Below, piece after piece: positions 9,358 to 18,327 of a stretch of 64,000 nucleotides of DNA. The stretch comes from Myxococcales bacterium (lineage in GTDB: Bacteria > Myxococcota > Myxococcia > Myxococcales > Myxococcaceae): the NCBI GenBank assembly GCA_016191815.1, contig JACPVI010000064.1, positions 47,308 through 111,307 of the forward strand, in the 5' to 3' direction. Position 1 is the first letter of the stretch, and each line of letters starts with the position of its first letter. Both the position numbers and the translations under genes were made by a program. The notes beneath the pieces were generated by a model. The model did no database searches. It was not told the DNA's origin and was given only the letters and a program-made list of their open reading frames with translations.

Positions 9358-11253
9358 ATGGACGCCGCGCTGGAACAGAAGCTCGCCAACCTGCCGCTGG
9401 GGCCCGGCGTGTACCTGATGAAGGACCGCCAGGGAGAGATCATCTACGTTGGCAAGGCGGTCGGCCTGCGCGGCCGGGTGCGGAGCTACTTCACCCGAGG
9501 CGACGAGCGCGCCTTCGTGGCCCTGCTCGACCGGCTGCTCGGCGACGTGGACACCGTCATCACCAGCAACGAGAAGGAGGCGCTGCTCCTCGAGAACGAG
9601 CTGATCAAGAAGCACAAGCCCCGCTTCAACGTTCAGCTCCGGGACGACAAGAACTTCATCTGCCTCCGCCTGGACGTCTCCCACCCCTACCCGCGGCTCG
9701 AGGTGGTGCGTCGCTTCAAGAACGACGGGGCGCGCACCTTCGGCCCCTATTCCTCGGCCACCTCGATCCGCGAGACGCTCCGGATCATCAACCGGCACTT
9801 CCAGCTCCGGACCTGCTCGGATCACGCGCTGGCCAACCGGAAGCGGCCGTGCCTGCTCTACCAGATCGGCCGCTGCCCGGCGCCGTGCGTCTACCCCATC
9901 GCGCCCGAGGATTACCGGCGCAGCGTGGACGAGGTCATCCTCTTCCTCGAAGGCAAGGCCGACGAGCTGGTGGAGGGACTCCGCGCCCGCATGAAGGAGC
10001 TGTCGGCGGAGCTGCGGTTCGAGGACGCCGCGAGGGTGCGCGACCAGGTGATCGCCATCGAGCGGAGCCTGGAGCGGCAGAAGATCGCCCTCTCCGAGCC
10101 GATCGACCAGGACGTGCTCGGGCTGTACCGCGAGGCCGACCGGCTTCTCTTCTACTTCCTCTACGTCCGCCAGGGTCGGATCACCGGCGGCCAGGGGTTT
10201 CCGTTCAGCGGCCAGGAGTTCCCCGACGACGAGCTGATCGCCTCCTTCGTCAACCTCTACTACGGCAACGACAACTTCGTGCCCGAGGAGGTACTGCTGC
10301 CCTTGCCGATCGCCGAGCCGGAGGCGATCGCCGAGCTGCTCTCCGAGCGGAAAGGCCGGAAGGTGCGGGTGCTCGCCCCGAAGCGGGGGGAGAAGGCCGC
10401 GCTGGTGGAGATGGCCAGGCGCAACGCCGAGACCGCCTTCGGCGAGCGGCGCCGCAGCAAGGAGGAGACCTCCGCCATCCTCGAGCGGCTCATGGACCGG
10501 CTGCATCTTTCGAAGGTCCCCCGCCGGATGGAGGGGTTCGACGTGTCGCACTTCCAGGGCTCCGCGCTGGTGGCCTCGCTGGTGGCGGTCACCGACGGGG
10601 AGATCGACAAGGCCCGCTACCGGAGGTTCAAGATCAAGGGCGTCGCCGGGAACGACGACTTCGCCTCGATGCACGAGGTGATCTCCCGGCGCCTGCGGCG
10701 GGGCCTCGCCGAGGGCGACTTGCCGGACCTGATCGTGATCGACGGCGGCAAGGGACAGCTCGCCTCCGCCCACGCCGCCCTGCGCGACCTGAAAGTGGCG
10801 GGAGTCGATCTCGTGGCGCTCGCCAAGTCCCGCGATCTCGAGGTGCCCGACCCCGACGCCGGCAGGGCGAAGAGCCCCGAGCGCGTCTTCCTGGTCAACC
10901 ACAAGGAGCCGCTGGTGCTGCCGCAGACTTCGCCGGAGCTGTTCATGCTCACCCGGCTGCGAGACGAGGCCCACCGGTTCGCGATCACCTTCCAGCAGAA
11001 GCTGTCGCGGCGCCGGCACCTCCAGAGCGCGCTGGATGAGATCGCCGGTGTGGGCGAGGGACGCCGCAAGGCGCTGCTCCGCCACTTGGGCAGCCTCAAG
11101 CGGGTCCGCGAGGCTTCGATCGAAGAGCTCTCGGAGGTGCCTGGCCTCGGGCCGGCGGTGGCGGAGCGGATCCACGCCCACTTCCACGCCGCGGAGGCGT
11201 CCCAGGACGCGGTGCGCGAGGCCTCCCTCGAGGATGCGGAGGGGCCCGCCTAG
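9358..11253 (+). CDS. uvrC: Excinuclease ABC subunit C
   Basis: 631 residues; the dual-incision nuclease of nucleotide excision repair. The GIY-YIG domain occupies the first 95 residues (GPGVYLMKD and EIIYVGKA). A UVR segment follows near 211-230 ([19 protein letters not shown]), then the RNase H-like endonuclease core with [11 protein letters not shown] (about 391) and IDGGKGQL (about 460). Two helix-hairpin-helix motifs (IAGVGEGRR and [12 protein letters not shown]) close the protein. The start ATG has AGAAGGAGAGGG about 5-16 nt upstream. An AT-rich stretch at 9331-9341 may contain its -10 element. Confidence 0.97.
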   Translation: MDAALEQKLANLPLGPGVYLMKDRQGEIIYVGKAVGLRGRVRSYFTRGDERAFVALLDRLLGDVDTVITSNEKEALLLENELIKKHKPRFNVQLRDDKNFICLRLDVSHPYPRLEVVRRFKNDGARTFGPYSSATSIRETLRIINRHFQLRTCSDHALANRKRPCLLYQIGRCPAPCVYPIAPEDYRRSVDEVILFLEGKADELVEGLRARMKELSAELRFEDAARVRDQVIAIERSLERQKIALSEPIDQDVLGLYREADRLLFYFLYVRQGRITGGQGFPFSGQEFPDDELIASFVNLYYGNDNFVPEEVLLPLPIAEPEAIAELLSERKGRKVRVLAPKRGEKAALVEMARRNAETAFGERRRSKEETSAILERLMDRLHLSKVPRRMEGFDVSHFQGSALVASLVAVTDGEIDKARYRRFKIKGVAGNDDFASMHEVISRRLRRGLAEGDLPDLIVIDGGKGQLASAHAALRDLKVAGVDLVALAKSRDLEVPDPDAGRAKSPERVFLVNHKEPLVLPQTSPELFMLTRLRDEAHRFAITFQQKLSRRRHLQSALDEIAGVGEGRRKALLRHLGSLKRVREASIEELSEVPGLGPAVAERIHAHFHAAEASQDAVREASLEDAEGPA

Positions 11254-11295
11254 GCAAGTTCGACCGACAAATCGCCCCGCCGCCTGGGTTTTCCG

Positions 11296-11325
11296 TTGCG
11301 ACAGGCCTTGCCGCTGGCGTATAGC
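11296..11325 (+). promoter_or_regulatory. Possible sigma70-type promoter of the DUF507 gene
   Basis: TTGCGA (11296-11301) and TATAGC (11320-11325) are separated by 18 nt and placed 40 nt before the ATG at 11366. Four of six bases match consensus in each box. Judged by eye only. Confidence 0.35.
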
Positions 11326-11365
11326 GGCAACAGGTTTCTGCCCAGCCAGGGGTGAGGGTTTATTT

Positions 11366-11884
11366 ATGCGGTTGTATCCAAAGGTGATTCCCATCATCTC
11401 GCGCGAATGCATCCAGAAGCTGATGCAAGAGGGAGACGTCGAGATCGAGCCGATGAGGGTCGCCGACGCCGAGATGGATATGTCGGCGATCATGCGCGAG
11501 TACCTCGCCAACGAAGAGCGGGTGAACCAGGCCACCCGGGAGGCCCTCGAGCGCCGCGGCTACGACCACAGCAAATTCAACCAGGTCAAACGTGAGATGG
11601 CCGACGTCCGCGGCTTCAAGATGGGCGAGGAGGGCATCGAGTACGTCATCAACCAGATGATCGAATTCCTCCTCATCAGCCGGAACGTCGAGGAAGTGTT
11701 CTCCCCCGACAACGCCCTCCGGCAGAAGATCTTCTCGGTCATGAAGAAGCACCTGGACGTGGACGAGGAGATCGACAAGGAAGCCCGCGCCCGCCTCAAG
11801 CATCTGCAGGAAGGCACCTCGGCCTTCGACATCGAGTACAACAAGACGGTCGAGCAGATTCGCCGCGCCCGCGGCCTGATCTGA
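11366..11884 (+). CDS. DUF507 family protein
   Basis: 172 residues beginning MRLYPKVIPIISREC, a strong match by eye to DUF507 proteins of deltaproteobacteria. It is mainly helical and acidic with no signal peptide, membrane segment or catalytic motif. The family has no established function. It follows uvrC after 112 nt and a candidate promoter, so it may be independently transcribed. Confidence 0.8.
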   Translation: MRLYPKVIPIISRECIQKLMQEGDVEIEPMRVADAEMDMSAIMREYLANEERVNQATREALERRGYDHSKFNQVKREMADVRGFKMGEEGIEYVINQMIEFLLISRNVEEVFSPDNALRQKIFSVMKKHLDVDEEIDKEARARLKHLQEGTSAFDIEYNKTVEQIRRARGLI

Positions 11885-11972
11885 GCCTCCTTTAGCCCAG
11901 CCGACGCCGCTCAACGTCCCGCCCGCTCCCGCGCGGTAGCGGGTGTGGCCTGGTCCCCGGGCGCCCCAAAAA

Positions 11973-12000
11973 TTGACCGGCCGCTTCATGCCTGTAGCCT
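11973..12000 (+). promoter_or_regulatory. Possible promoter giving a near-leaderless transcript
   Basis: TTGACC (11973-11978), a 16-nt spacer and TAGCCT (11995-12000), preceded directly by TG. If transcription starts 7 nt after the -10 box, the mRNA begins next to the ATG at 12008, which has no clear Shine-Dalgarno sequence. Confidence 0.35.
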
Positions 12001-12007
12001 TCGAGGC

Positions 12008-12352
12008 ATGATTACGCAGCTCGCGAGCGTTCCGGAGGCCTCCTGGGAGCGCGACGAGATCGGCGAGGCGGTGGATCGGCTGGCGGCGGCGCTCCCTCGG
12101 CGTGCCGACGTGGCGGTGCTGATCGACTTCCTCGAGGACGACCTGCGTGAGGGCTTCTTGGCGATCGCGGACGTCGAGGCCCACTTCCGCGATGCGATCG
12201 AGGCGCTGGCCGCGGGCCGCCCGTCGCCGATCCGCCTGGTGGAGGCGGCCGAGGACTACCGCGTGCTGGAGCGGTTGGAGTACCTGATGGTGGTGGTGGC
12301 GCAGCTCCGCAGGCGCCTGTCGCAAGCGGCGGGGAAGCTCAGGGACGGCTGA
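12008..12352 (+). CDS. Hypothetical acidic helical protein
   Basis: 114 residues from ATG 12008. The sequence is helical and rich in Glu, Asp, Ala and Leu (for example VAVLIDFLEDDLREGF), without signal peptide or recognised domain. An in-frame GTG at 11945 would add 21 residues upstream of the candidate promoter and is less likely. The stop abuts the stop of the minus-strand gene at 12353 with no base between them. Confidence 0.55.
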   Translation: MITQLASVPEASWERDEIGEAVDRLAAALPRRADVAVLIDFLEDDLREGFLAIADVEAHFRDAIEALAAGRPSPIRLVEAAEDYRVLERLEYLMVVVAQLRRRLSQAAGKLRDG

Positions 12353-13213
12353 TCACCACTTGAGGTTTTCCTTCCCTTCGGCCCGGGCCTTCTTGTCCCC
12401 CGGGCGGGTGAAGGCGTTGAGGGTGGCTCGAACCGCGCCGAGGTCGATCGCGCCCACCGCCACCAGCGGGAGCCTGCGCTCGTCGTCGGTGATCCACACG
12501 TGGATCTCCCGCCGCCACCGGTGATCGTCGAGCCGCACCGCCTGGCCGGAGAGATGCCAGGTGTCGAACTCTCCCACCGGCAGCGAGACGTGCTCCCGGG
12601 CGGCGACCTTGCCGAAGACGCGCCACAGTCTCCGGATGCCATAGGCGTCGAAGCAGACCTCCATTCCCTCTTTCAGGGGGAGCTGCCGCATGAGGTAGAT
12701 TGTCCCCACCACGTCCAGGCCGTCGTGCGCGTAGCGGTATTCGGTCTCGCCCCGGCCTCCGCCGATCGTGTAGACCACCTTCACCTGATGGTCCTTGGAG
12801 CGGAAGGTGACGTCGGCGGTCTTGCGGACCTCGTTCTCGGTGGCGTCCTCGACGTAGCGGGAGGGCCGCAGCGTCCTTGGGCTCAAGTAGCTGGTGCCGC
12901 CGCCCTTCACCCGCCGGACTTTGGAGAAGAAGGTGTTGGTGACGGCGTGCACCTCCACCGGCAAGGCGCCGTTCTTCTGGGGCAAGACCTTCAGGGTCAG
13001 CTTCCCCGCTTGGGCCCCGAGCGCGTCGAGGTCGTACTCCAGCACCTCTCCAGGGCTGAAGGAGAGCGGGAGCTTTAGGGCGGGCAGTGGCCTGCACTCC
13101 GCATCGGTGGGGACCTTCGCCGGCGGCGGTGCAGGCTGCGCGGCGGCGTGGCCAGCAAGGAGGGCGAGCGCGAGCGAGGCGACGGTCATGGGCAACCTGG
13201 GACCTTTGGCCAC
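12353..13213 (-). CDS. Exported DUF3108 domain protein (second copy)
   Basis: 286 residues from GTG at 13213; an internal ATG at 13189 is an alternative start. A signal peptide ends about AGHAAAQP. The body (LSFSPGEVLEYDLDALGAQAGKL and FDTWHLSGQAVRLDDH) fits DUF3108, a periplasmic beta-rich domain of unknown function. It lies 9 nt after the DUF4091 gene, and another DUF3108 gene heads the same row of genes. Confidence 0.75.
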   Translation of the reverse strand: MAKGPRLPMTVASLALALLAGHAAAQPAPPPAKVPTDAECRPLPALKLPLSFSPGEVLEYDLDALGAQAGKLTLKVLPQKNGALPVEVHAVTNTFFSKVRRVKGGGTSYLSPRTLRPSRYVEDATENEVRKTADVTFRSKDHQVKVVYTIGGGRGETEYRYAHDGLDVVGTIYLMRQLPLKEGMEVCFDAYGIRRLWRVFGKVAAREHVSLPVGEFDTWHLSGQAVRLDDHRWRREIHVWITDDERRLPLVAVGAIDLGAVRATLNAFTRPGDKKARAEGKENLKW

Positions 13214-13222
13214 GGCGCGAGT

Positions 13223-14938
13223 CTATCGCCCGGGCCGGGCGCGTTGGTCACCCTCGGACGTGGCCCGCCGTCCGGTATTCGTGGCGAGGGCGGTGATGCG
13301 CCGCGCCAGGCCCTCCCTGGTCGAAGCCCAGACCTGGGGATCCAAGGCGATCTCGTAGCCTGACCGGGCGAGGCGCTCCGCGCTTCGCCTGGCGATGGCT
13401 TTATCCCCCAGCCGCTCGGCGAGCAGGAGGTACTCGTAGTCCTCCAGGCCGTCCCGGATCTGCTTGAGCCTCAGCGACTCGATCGGGACGTGGGTCTGCC
13501 CGCCGATGCGCTCCGGGGTGCCGGGATAAAACAGCGTGCCATCTCCGTTGCCTCCGAACTCGAACAGGTCTTCCCAGGGGTCCTTCGACGCATAGGCGTG
13601 GGCGGTGTCGAAGTACAGCTCTCCGCCGATGCCCGCGAGGTAGGCCAAAGGGCCCATCGCCCGGTTCAGCGCGGCGGGGTGGTCGATCATGTACGAAGCC
13701 CATCCGCGGTACGCACGCTCGATCGCCGGGTCCGGGCTCGCGCCGAGGTTGCAGCCGTGAGAACTGCAGCTCTGGTACCACCAGAGGCTCGCCTTTCCAC
13801 CCAGCCGCGGGCGCAGCGCCGGCGCGGGCAACACGTTGCGGCAGGTGGAGAGCCCGGGGCGCGGGAAGAAGCAGTTGAGGTTGGGGCAGAGGATGTCGGC
13901 CGCTCCGATCAGCGACTCGTCCGCTGGCCCCGTCACCAACACGGGGAGATCCGCCTTTCGGGCGCGGATCGATTGGGCGAGCACCAGCGGGTGGTCCTCG
14001 GGCCTGGGCTCGTCCTTGGCGTAGAAGAAGAGGCGAGCCTTCCACCCGCGGGCGAGGAAGTGATCCCGGAAGGCGCGGTAGTAGGCCACCCGGGCTTCGT
14101 CGCTGGGGGCCCTCAACCAGTCCCTCACGTCGGCGGTGTTGAAGCGAGCGCCGGAGGGCAGCGCCGTGCCGTCGAGGAACGGGGCCATCTCGCGGTCGTA
14201 CTCCGCGAAGTCCACCGAAAGCTCTCCCCGCGCCCATCTCGCCGGGGGCGGGTCCATCGACATCCCATGGGCCGAGAGCCGGTGGGCGAGGAGCGCGGTG
14301 GCGTACTCCCGGAGCAGCGCCCCCGCCTCGGCGGATCGCGGCGCCATCCGGTGCCCACGCGCCAGCGAGTAGCCGGAGAGGCCGAAGCTCGTCTCGAGCG
14401 AGGAGGTGGCCGGCAGCGCGAAGGGCAGGACTTCGGCCACCACCCTCAGGCGCAGCTCGGGGAGCCCCTGGCCCTGGAGGAGAATCTCTCCCTCGTGACG
14501 GCCCTCGGGTTGATCGCGCGGGGCGCAGACTTCCACGTAGAGGACCAGAGGGCGCTCCAAAGTGGAGTCGTGCGGCAGCGCGCGGCGCCCCTCGCCCGCG
14601 TAGGCGTCCTCCACCGGGACCAGTGGATCCGGCCAGAGTCCCGCCTCTCCCATGCCGTTGGAGGGTGTGCGCACCCGGACGAACGCCTCGCGGTACAGCC
14701 TCGGACGGATCGGCGCAGCTTCTCCTCGGAGCGGCGTCGCCTCGGCCACTACGCCGCGGGCTGGGGTTTGAATCACGACCTGCGCCCCCTCGCACTCCCC
14801 GCGCGCGAGGAGGAGTCGGGCCGAGGACGCGGCCGGAGGCAGCCGGCCCGGGCGAACCTTCTCCATCGACCCGACCAGTCCCGCCCAGGAGCTTTGGCCA
14901 CCACCGGCGAGCACCGCCAGCGCGACGAGGGTGAGCAT
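13223..14938 (-). CDS. Exported DUF4091 domain protein (glycoside-hydrolase-like)
   Basis: 571 residues with a signal peptide (MLTLVALAVLAGGGQSSWA). An N-terminal beta-rich region is followed by a barrel-like region with RLFFYAKDEP, KASLWWYQSCSS, GELYFDTAHA and, near the C-terminus, SLRLKQIRDGLEDYEYLLLA, a block typical of DUF4091. The family is loosely linked to glycoside hydrolases, but no substrate can be assigned; the acid in KDEP is a candidate catalytic residue (inference). It lies 39 nt behind one DUF3108 gene and 9 nt ahead of another, all on the minus strand. Confidence 0.78.
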   Translation of the reverse strand: MLTLVALAVLAGGGQSSWAGLVGSMEKVRPGRLPPAASSARLLLARGECEGAQVVIQTPARGVVAEATPLRGEAAPIRPRLYREAFVRVRTPSNGMGEAGLWPDPLVPVEDAYAGEGRRALPHDSTLERPLVLYVEVCAPRDQPEGRHEGEILLQGQGLPELRLRVVAEVLPFALPATSSLETSFGLSGYSLARGHRMAPRSAEAGALLREYATALLAHRLSAHGMSMDPPPARWARGELSVDFAEYDREMAPFLDGTALPSGARFNTADVRDWLRAPSDEARVAYYRAFRDHFLARGWKARLFFYAKDEPRPEDHPLVLAQSIRARKADLPVLVTGPADESLIGAADILCPNLNCFFPRPGLSTCRNVLPAPALRPRLGGKASLWWYQSCSSHGCNLGASPDPAIERAYRGWASYMIDHPAALNRAMGPLAYLAGIGGELYFDTAHAYASKDPWEDLFEFGGNGDGTLFYPGTPERIGGQTHVPIESLRLKQIRDGLEDYEYLLLAERLGDKAIARRSAERLARSGYEIALDPQVWASTREGLARRITALATNTGRRATSEGDQRARPGR

Positions 14939-14977
14939 GGCCCAAGATGGTTTCGAACCGCGCTCTGGGCAACCCTC

Positions 14978-15763
14978 TCAGCCCCCGCTCGGCGTCCGCA
15001 GCGCCAGCGTCCGGCCCGGCTTGTAGTCGGTCAGCTCGGCGACCAGCGAACCGATGAGGAACTCCGCCTCCATCCGCACCAACAGGTGGGTGGGATCGGT
15101 CGTCAGGTAGACGATGGTGTCCTGCTTGGCCGCGAGCTTGCCGCTGAACTCGGTGCTGGCCCTCACCTTGAACACCTCGCGCTCGCCCAGGCTGGTCTGC
15201 AGGCTCTCCTTCGACTCCACCTTGGCCCTGAGGACGAAGCTCTTGGCGCCGGTGAACACCGGAAGCTCGTGCTCCTGGCCCACCGACAGCTCCCGGCTGC
15301 GAAGCGCCAGCGCCGCCGAGGCGATGTCGAACGCCATCGGGTCCACCTCGTGCCGCTCGAGCACCTCGTCCTGGCCTTCGCGCTGCTTGATCACCTCCGC
15401 CACTCCGTCGCCGTTCAGCTTGATCCGCTGGCGCCGCTTCTTCCGGTTCTCGTCGGCGTAGAGGTCGCTGCCGATGGTGCGGCTTACCGCCGGGTCCCAG
15501 TAAGTCACGAACTTGTCCCTGATCGGGTACACCGCGGCCACCGACTCGGTGCGCGCCAGGGTGACGATCGGCCACACCTGCTTCCCCCACATCTTCATCT
15601 CGGCGCCCACCGTGACCTGCGCGGTCCCTGCGGCCAGGCCGAGGTAGTGGACCCGGTAGGTCGCCTGCTCGCCAGGACCGAAGGCGGATCGCGCATCGAC
15701 CTCACCGGCCAGCGCGGTGGCGGAGAAGACGGCGACGGCGACTGCGGCGGCCCGCTTTTTCAT
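14978..15763 (-). CDS. Exported DUF3108 domain protein (first copy)
   Basis: 261 residues from ATG at 15763, preceded on the minus strand by GGGAG 4 nt away. The leader MKKRAAAVAVAVFSATALAGE is a clear signal peptide. The mature part (FGPGEQATYRVHYLGLAAG, a PLARTESV-type strand region and YPIRDKFVTYWDP) is DUF3108. It differs from the second copy at 12353 in length and sequence, so the pair is ancient or functionally split. It is the first gene of the three-gene row. Confidence 0.78.
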   Translation of the reverse strand: MKKRAAAVAVAVFSATALAGEVDARSAFGPGEQATYRVHYLGLAAGTAQVTVGAEMKMWGKQVWPIVTLARTESVAAVYPIRDKFVTYWDPAVSRTIGSDLYADENRKKRRQRIKLNGDGVAEVIKQREGQDEVLERHEVDPMAFDIASAALALRSRELSVGQEHELPVFTGAKSFVLRAKVESKESLQTSLGEREVFKVRASTEFSGKLAAKQDTIVYLTTDPTHLLVRMEAEFLIGSLVAELTDYKPGRTLALRTPSGG

Positions 15764-15927
15764 GCGACTCCCAACAACCTCCGCGCTACGAAAATCTAGG
15801 CGGGCCGCCTCTCGAGCGCCATTTCGTCGGGCCCGGCCCCGCCCGGCGCGCCGTGAAACGGCCTCGGAGACGGGCATCCGCGCCGGACATTCAGCCCGCC
15901 GGCGACCCTCGTCGCCCTGCACTCGAT

Positions 15928-15933
15928 TATTAT
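15928..15933 (+). promoter_or_regulatory. -10-like box close to a start without Shine-Dalgarno
   Basis: TATTAT ends 12 nt before the ATG at 15946 within a local AT-rich patch, which would give a leader of about 6 nt. No good -35 box is visible. Confidence 0.25.
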
Positions 15934-15945
15934 GGCCCTCCCCCG

Positions 15946-18075
15946 ATGACCAGGCACACCCCCCGGAGGCTCGGCCTGATGCTCGCACTGCTTGCGTGCG
16001 GAAAGCCGCCGGATGCGACGCCACCCAAGAAGATCCTCACCACCTACCGCGCCATCACCGGCGTCTCGATGGGGGCCGCCGGCACCGCCGCGCTCGGCTT
16101 CTTGAGGCCCGAGCGCTTCGACGTGATCGCCAGCCAGGGCGGGCCGCTGGACGCGGCGCTCCTCCTCCGGACGATCGACCATTTCCACCTGGGAGGCTTC
16201 TGTCCACTCGCGGACCTGGAGGCCATCGCCAAGCAGGATCCGGCGAGGCTCAACGACCCCGACGCGGTCCGGCCGTGCATGCGGCGGCCGGCGTCGATCC
16301 AGTGGGAGCGCTCGCAGGATTACAACCACTGGGCCTTCACCACCAACGGCGGCACCTTCGACCGCGACGCCTACCTCAAGCTCTTCACCGACCTCACCTT
16401 GGCCTACGGAAACCTCATCACCGAGAACCCCGCCTCTCCCTTCGCGCCGCCAGGAGTGGATCCCACCCGCCTCCGCAAGCCGCCGGCCGACTTCTGCGCC
16501 AACCCGGTGCGGGTGAAGGGGTTGAGGAACGCGGAGTACAACCCCGACGGGAAGTACGACGCCATCACCTACTGCGATGGCCAGCCGCGGCTGTACTTCT
16601 GCCGTGACAACCAGGAGTTGGTCGACTTCTGCTCCGACCCTCGCAACAAGGCCACCCCGCTGCCAGTCTCCGCCGAGCAGGCCTTCGCCGACGCCTACTG
16701 CGCAGCCAAGGGCGGCTCCCAGGTCGCCGACAAGAGGGACCACCCGCTGTTCATGCTGAACAACGCCGGGGAAGTCGACCCTTGCCGGGAGCCCACCGAT
16801 CCGATGCTGGTGGCGCTGGCGGTGGACCTCAACGGCAACGGCAGGCGCGACTACGGCGAGCCGATCCTCTCCAACGCCCAGGAGCGCTACGACGACGTCG
16901 GGGCAGACGGATGCGCCGACGCCTACGAGGACGGCGCGGGCGGCTGTTTGGGCGCGCCCTCGGCCTCCGCGGCGGACCCCAACCGGGACAACTACGACGC
17001 CGAGCTGAACGCGCTGGGCACCGAGGCCGACTGGCTCTGGGAGGAAGGCGAGCCCTACCGCGACCTCGGCCTCGACGGGGTGGCCGGGACGGCAGACCAG
17101 GGCGAGGGCAACGGGCAGTACGACATGGTGCCCGGCCGCCGCACCCTCCTCTCCTACGACGCGCGCTCCAACTTGCGGAAGATGGAGCCCGACGCGAGAG
17201 GACGGCTGGACTTCCTCGCCGATGGCGGCATCCGGGATCTGTTCAACTTCGGCCTCGCCTCGAAACAGGTGTTCGGCCTGCTGCGCGCCTACCACGGCGA
17301 GCGGCCGGCCGGCGTCTACCGCGACTTCCTCGAGATCCCGGGCATGGTGGACAAGCGCACCGGGGCCTTCGCGCCCTGGAACGCCCGGTGGAGATCGGTG
17401 CCGCGCGACCTGCTGCTCCTCTACGGCAAGGAGCAGCCCACCGACGACGACCGAGTGCAGGGAGAGGGAGATCACGTCGGCACCGCGGGCCAGGCGGTGA
17501 ACCGCTTCTACACGCTGTTCAACTGGGCCGCGGCGAGCTGGCCGAGCCTGGAGCGACCTTCGACGCCGTTCGGCGGCGCGCCGGCCTCGGAGCGGCATCA
17601 GATGGCTTGGTACCCCTCGAAGTTGCTCGACGCGCCGCGGGAGTACGGGGTGGCGCTGCCTCCGGGCTACGAGCTGCCCGAGAACGCGGAGAAGCGCTAC
17701 CCGGTGATGTACATGCTCCACGGCTATGGAATGCGGCCGGAGGGCTTCTTGGCCTCGGCGCTCATCCCGGACGCCTACGTCACCGACCCCGACGTGCGGC
17801 TGAGGCCGATGATCATCGTCTTCGCCGATGGGGCGTGCTGCTTCGTCAACCAGGCCACCTTGGCGCGGGACTGCCGCGAGAAGGACGAGACGAAGACCTA
17901 CCTCGGCGACAAGCCCGGCTTCGTGCGCGAGTGCAACGCGGGCACCTTCTACGTCAACCGCAAGGGGTACACTTGGGACGACGCGCTCCCCTACGGGGAC
18001 GCCTTCTTCGAGCTGATGGACCACGTCGATCAGAGCTACCGGACCTTGCCCCCGGCAGAGGTCGACTCGCGCTAG
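15946..18075 (+). CDS. Lipoprotein esterase-like alpha/beta hydrolase with permuted fold order
   Basis: 709 residues from ATG 15946. The leader MTRHTPRRLGLMLALLAC predicts lipidation at Cys18. Directly after it comes the nucleophile elbow of the esterase-D/antigen-85 type, RAITGVSMG, with Ser near 41. The early part of that fold, RYPVMYMLHGYGM (about 585-600), MIIVFADGACC and YGDAFFELMDHVDQSYRT (about 680-695), appears at the C-terminus. In ordinary members the HG-containing strand precedes the nucleophile. The middle holds a Ca-binding-like DLNGNGRRD (about 300) and many cysteines. An upstream in-frame ATG (15853) would bury the signal peptide and is rejected. Confidence 0.72.
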   Translation: MTRHTPRRLGLMLALLACGKPPDATPPKKILTTYRAITGVSMGAAGTAALGFLRPERFDVIASQGGPLDAALLLRTIDHFHLGGFCPLADLEAIAKQDPARLNDPDAVRPCMRRPASIQWERSQDYNHWAFTTNGGTFDRDAYLKLFTDLTLAYGNLITENPASPFAPPGVDPTRLRKPPADFCANPVRVKGLRNAEYNPDGKYDAITYCDGQPRLYFCRDNQELVDFCSDPRNKATPLPVSAEQAFADAYCAAKGGSQVADKRDHPLFMLNNAGEVDPCREPTDPMLVALAVDLNGNGRRDYGEPILSNAQERYDDVGADGCADAYEDGAGGCLGAPSASAADPNRDNYDAELNALGTEADWLWEEGEPYRDLGLDGVAGTADQGEGNGQYDMVPGRRTLLSYDARSNLRKMEPDARGRLDFLADGGIRDLFNFGLASKQVFGLLRAYHGERPAGVYRDFLEIPGMVDKRTGAFAPWNARWRSVPRDLLLLYGKEQPTDDDRVQGEGDHVGTAGQAVNRFYTLFNWAAASWPSLERPSTPFGGAPASERHQMAWYPSKLLDAPREYGVALPPGYELPENAEKRYPVMYMLHGYGMRPEGFLASALIPDAYVTDPDVRLRPMIIVFADGACCFVNQATLARDCREKDETKTYLGDKPGFVRECNAGTFYVNRKGYTWDDALPYGDAFFELMDHVDQSYRTLPPAEVDSR

Positions 18076-18104
18076 CGATGGCCGGGACGAAGGGCGGACG
18101 AACG

Positions 18105-18323
18105 ATGCCGAACGACCAATACCTGGGACTCGATGACGAGAAGGAAGGGGCCGCCGCGCAGGGGAACAAGCGAACCTTCGCCGAGTTCGACTGCCCCGGG
18201 TGCAACGCCAACAACCCTAGCGAGGGGTTCGGCGACGGCGCGGAGCTGCTCTGCAACTACTGCGGCACCCAGTACCTGGCGCAGGTGAGCGACGAGGGGC
18301 GGCTTCGCCTGAGGGAGGTGTAG
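18105..18323 (+). CDS. Small zinc-ribbon protein
   Basis: 72 residues from ATG 18105; ATG 18078 is in frame and possible, but only the later one has a purine-rich AAGGGCGG at a usable distance. Two CxxC pairs (CPGC near 31 and CNYC near 52) form a predicted zinc ribbon behind an acidic N-terminal segment. It starts 29 nt after the esterase stop and converges on yggS with 4 nt between stops. The target is unknown. Confidence 0.65.
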   Translation: MPNDQYLGLDDEKEGAAAQGNKRTFAEFDCPGCNANNPSEGFGDGAELLCNYCGTQYLAQVSDEGRLRLREV

Positions 18324-18327
18324 CGCC

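Noticed and set aside
9169..11535. A 788-codon open frame antisense to uvrC
   Set aside because: It mirrors the uvrC codons, has no domain, and owes its length to high GC; uvrC itself is certain.
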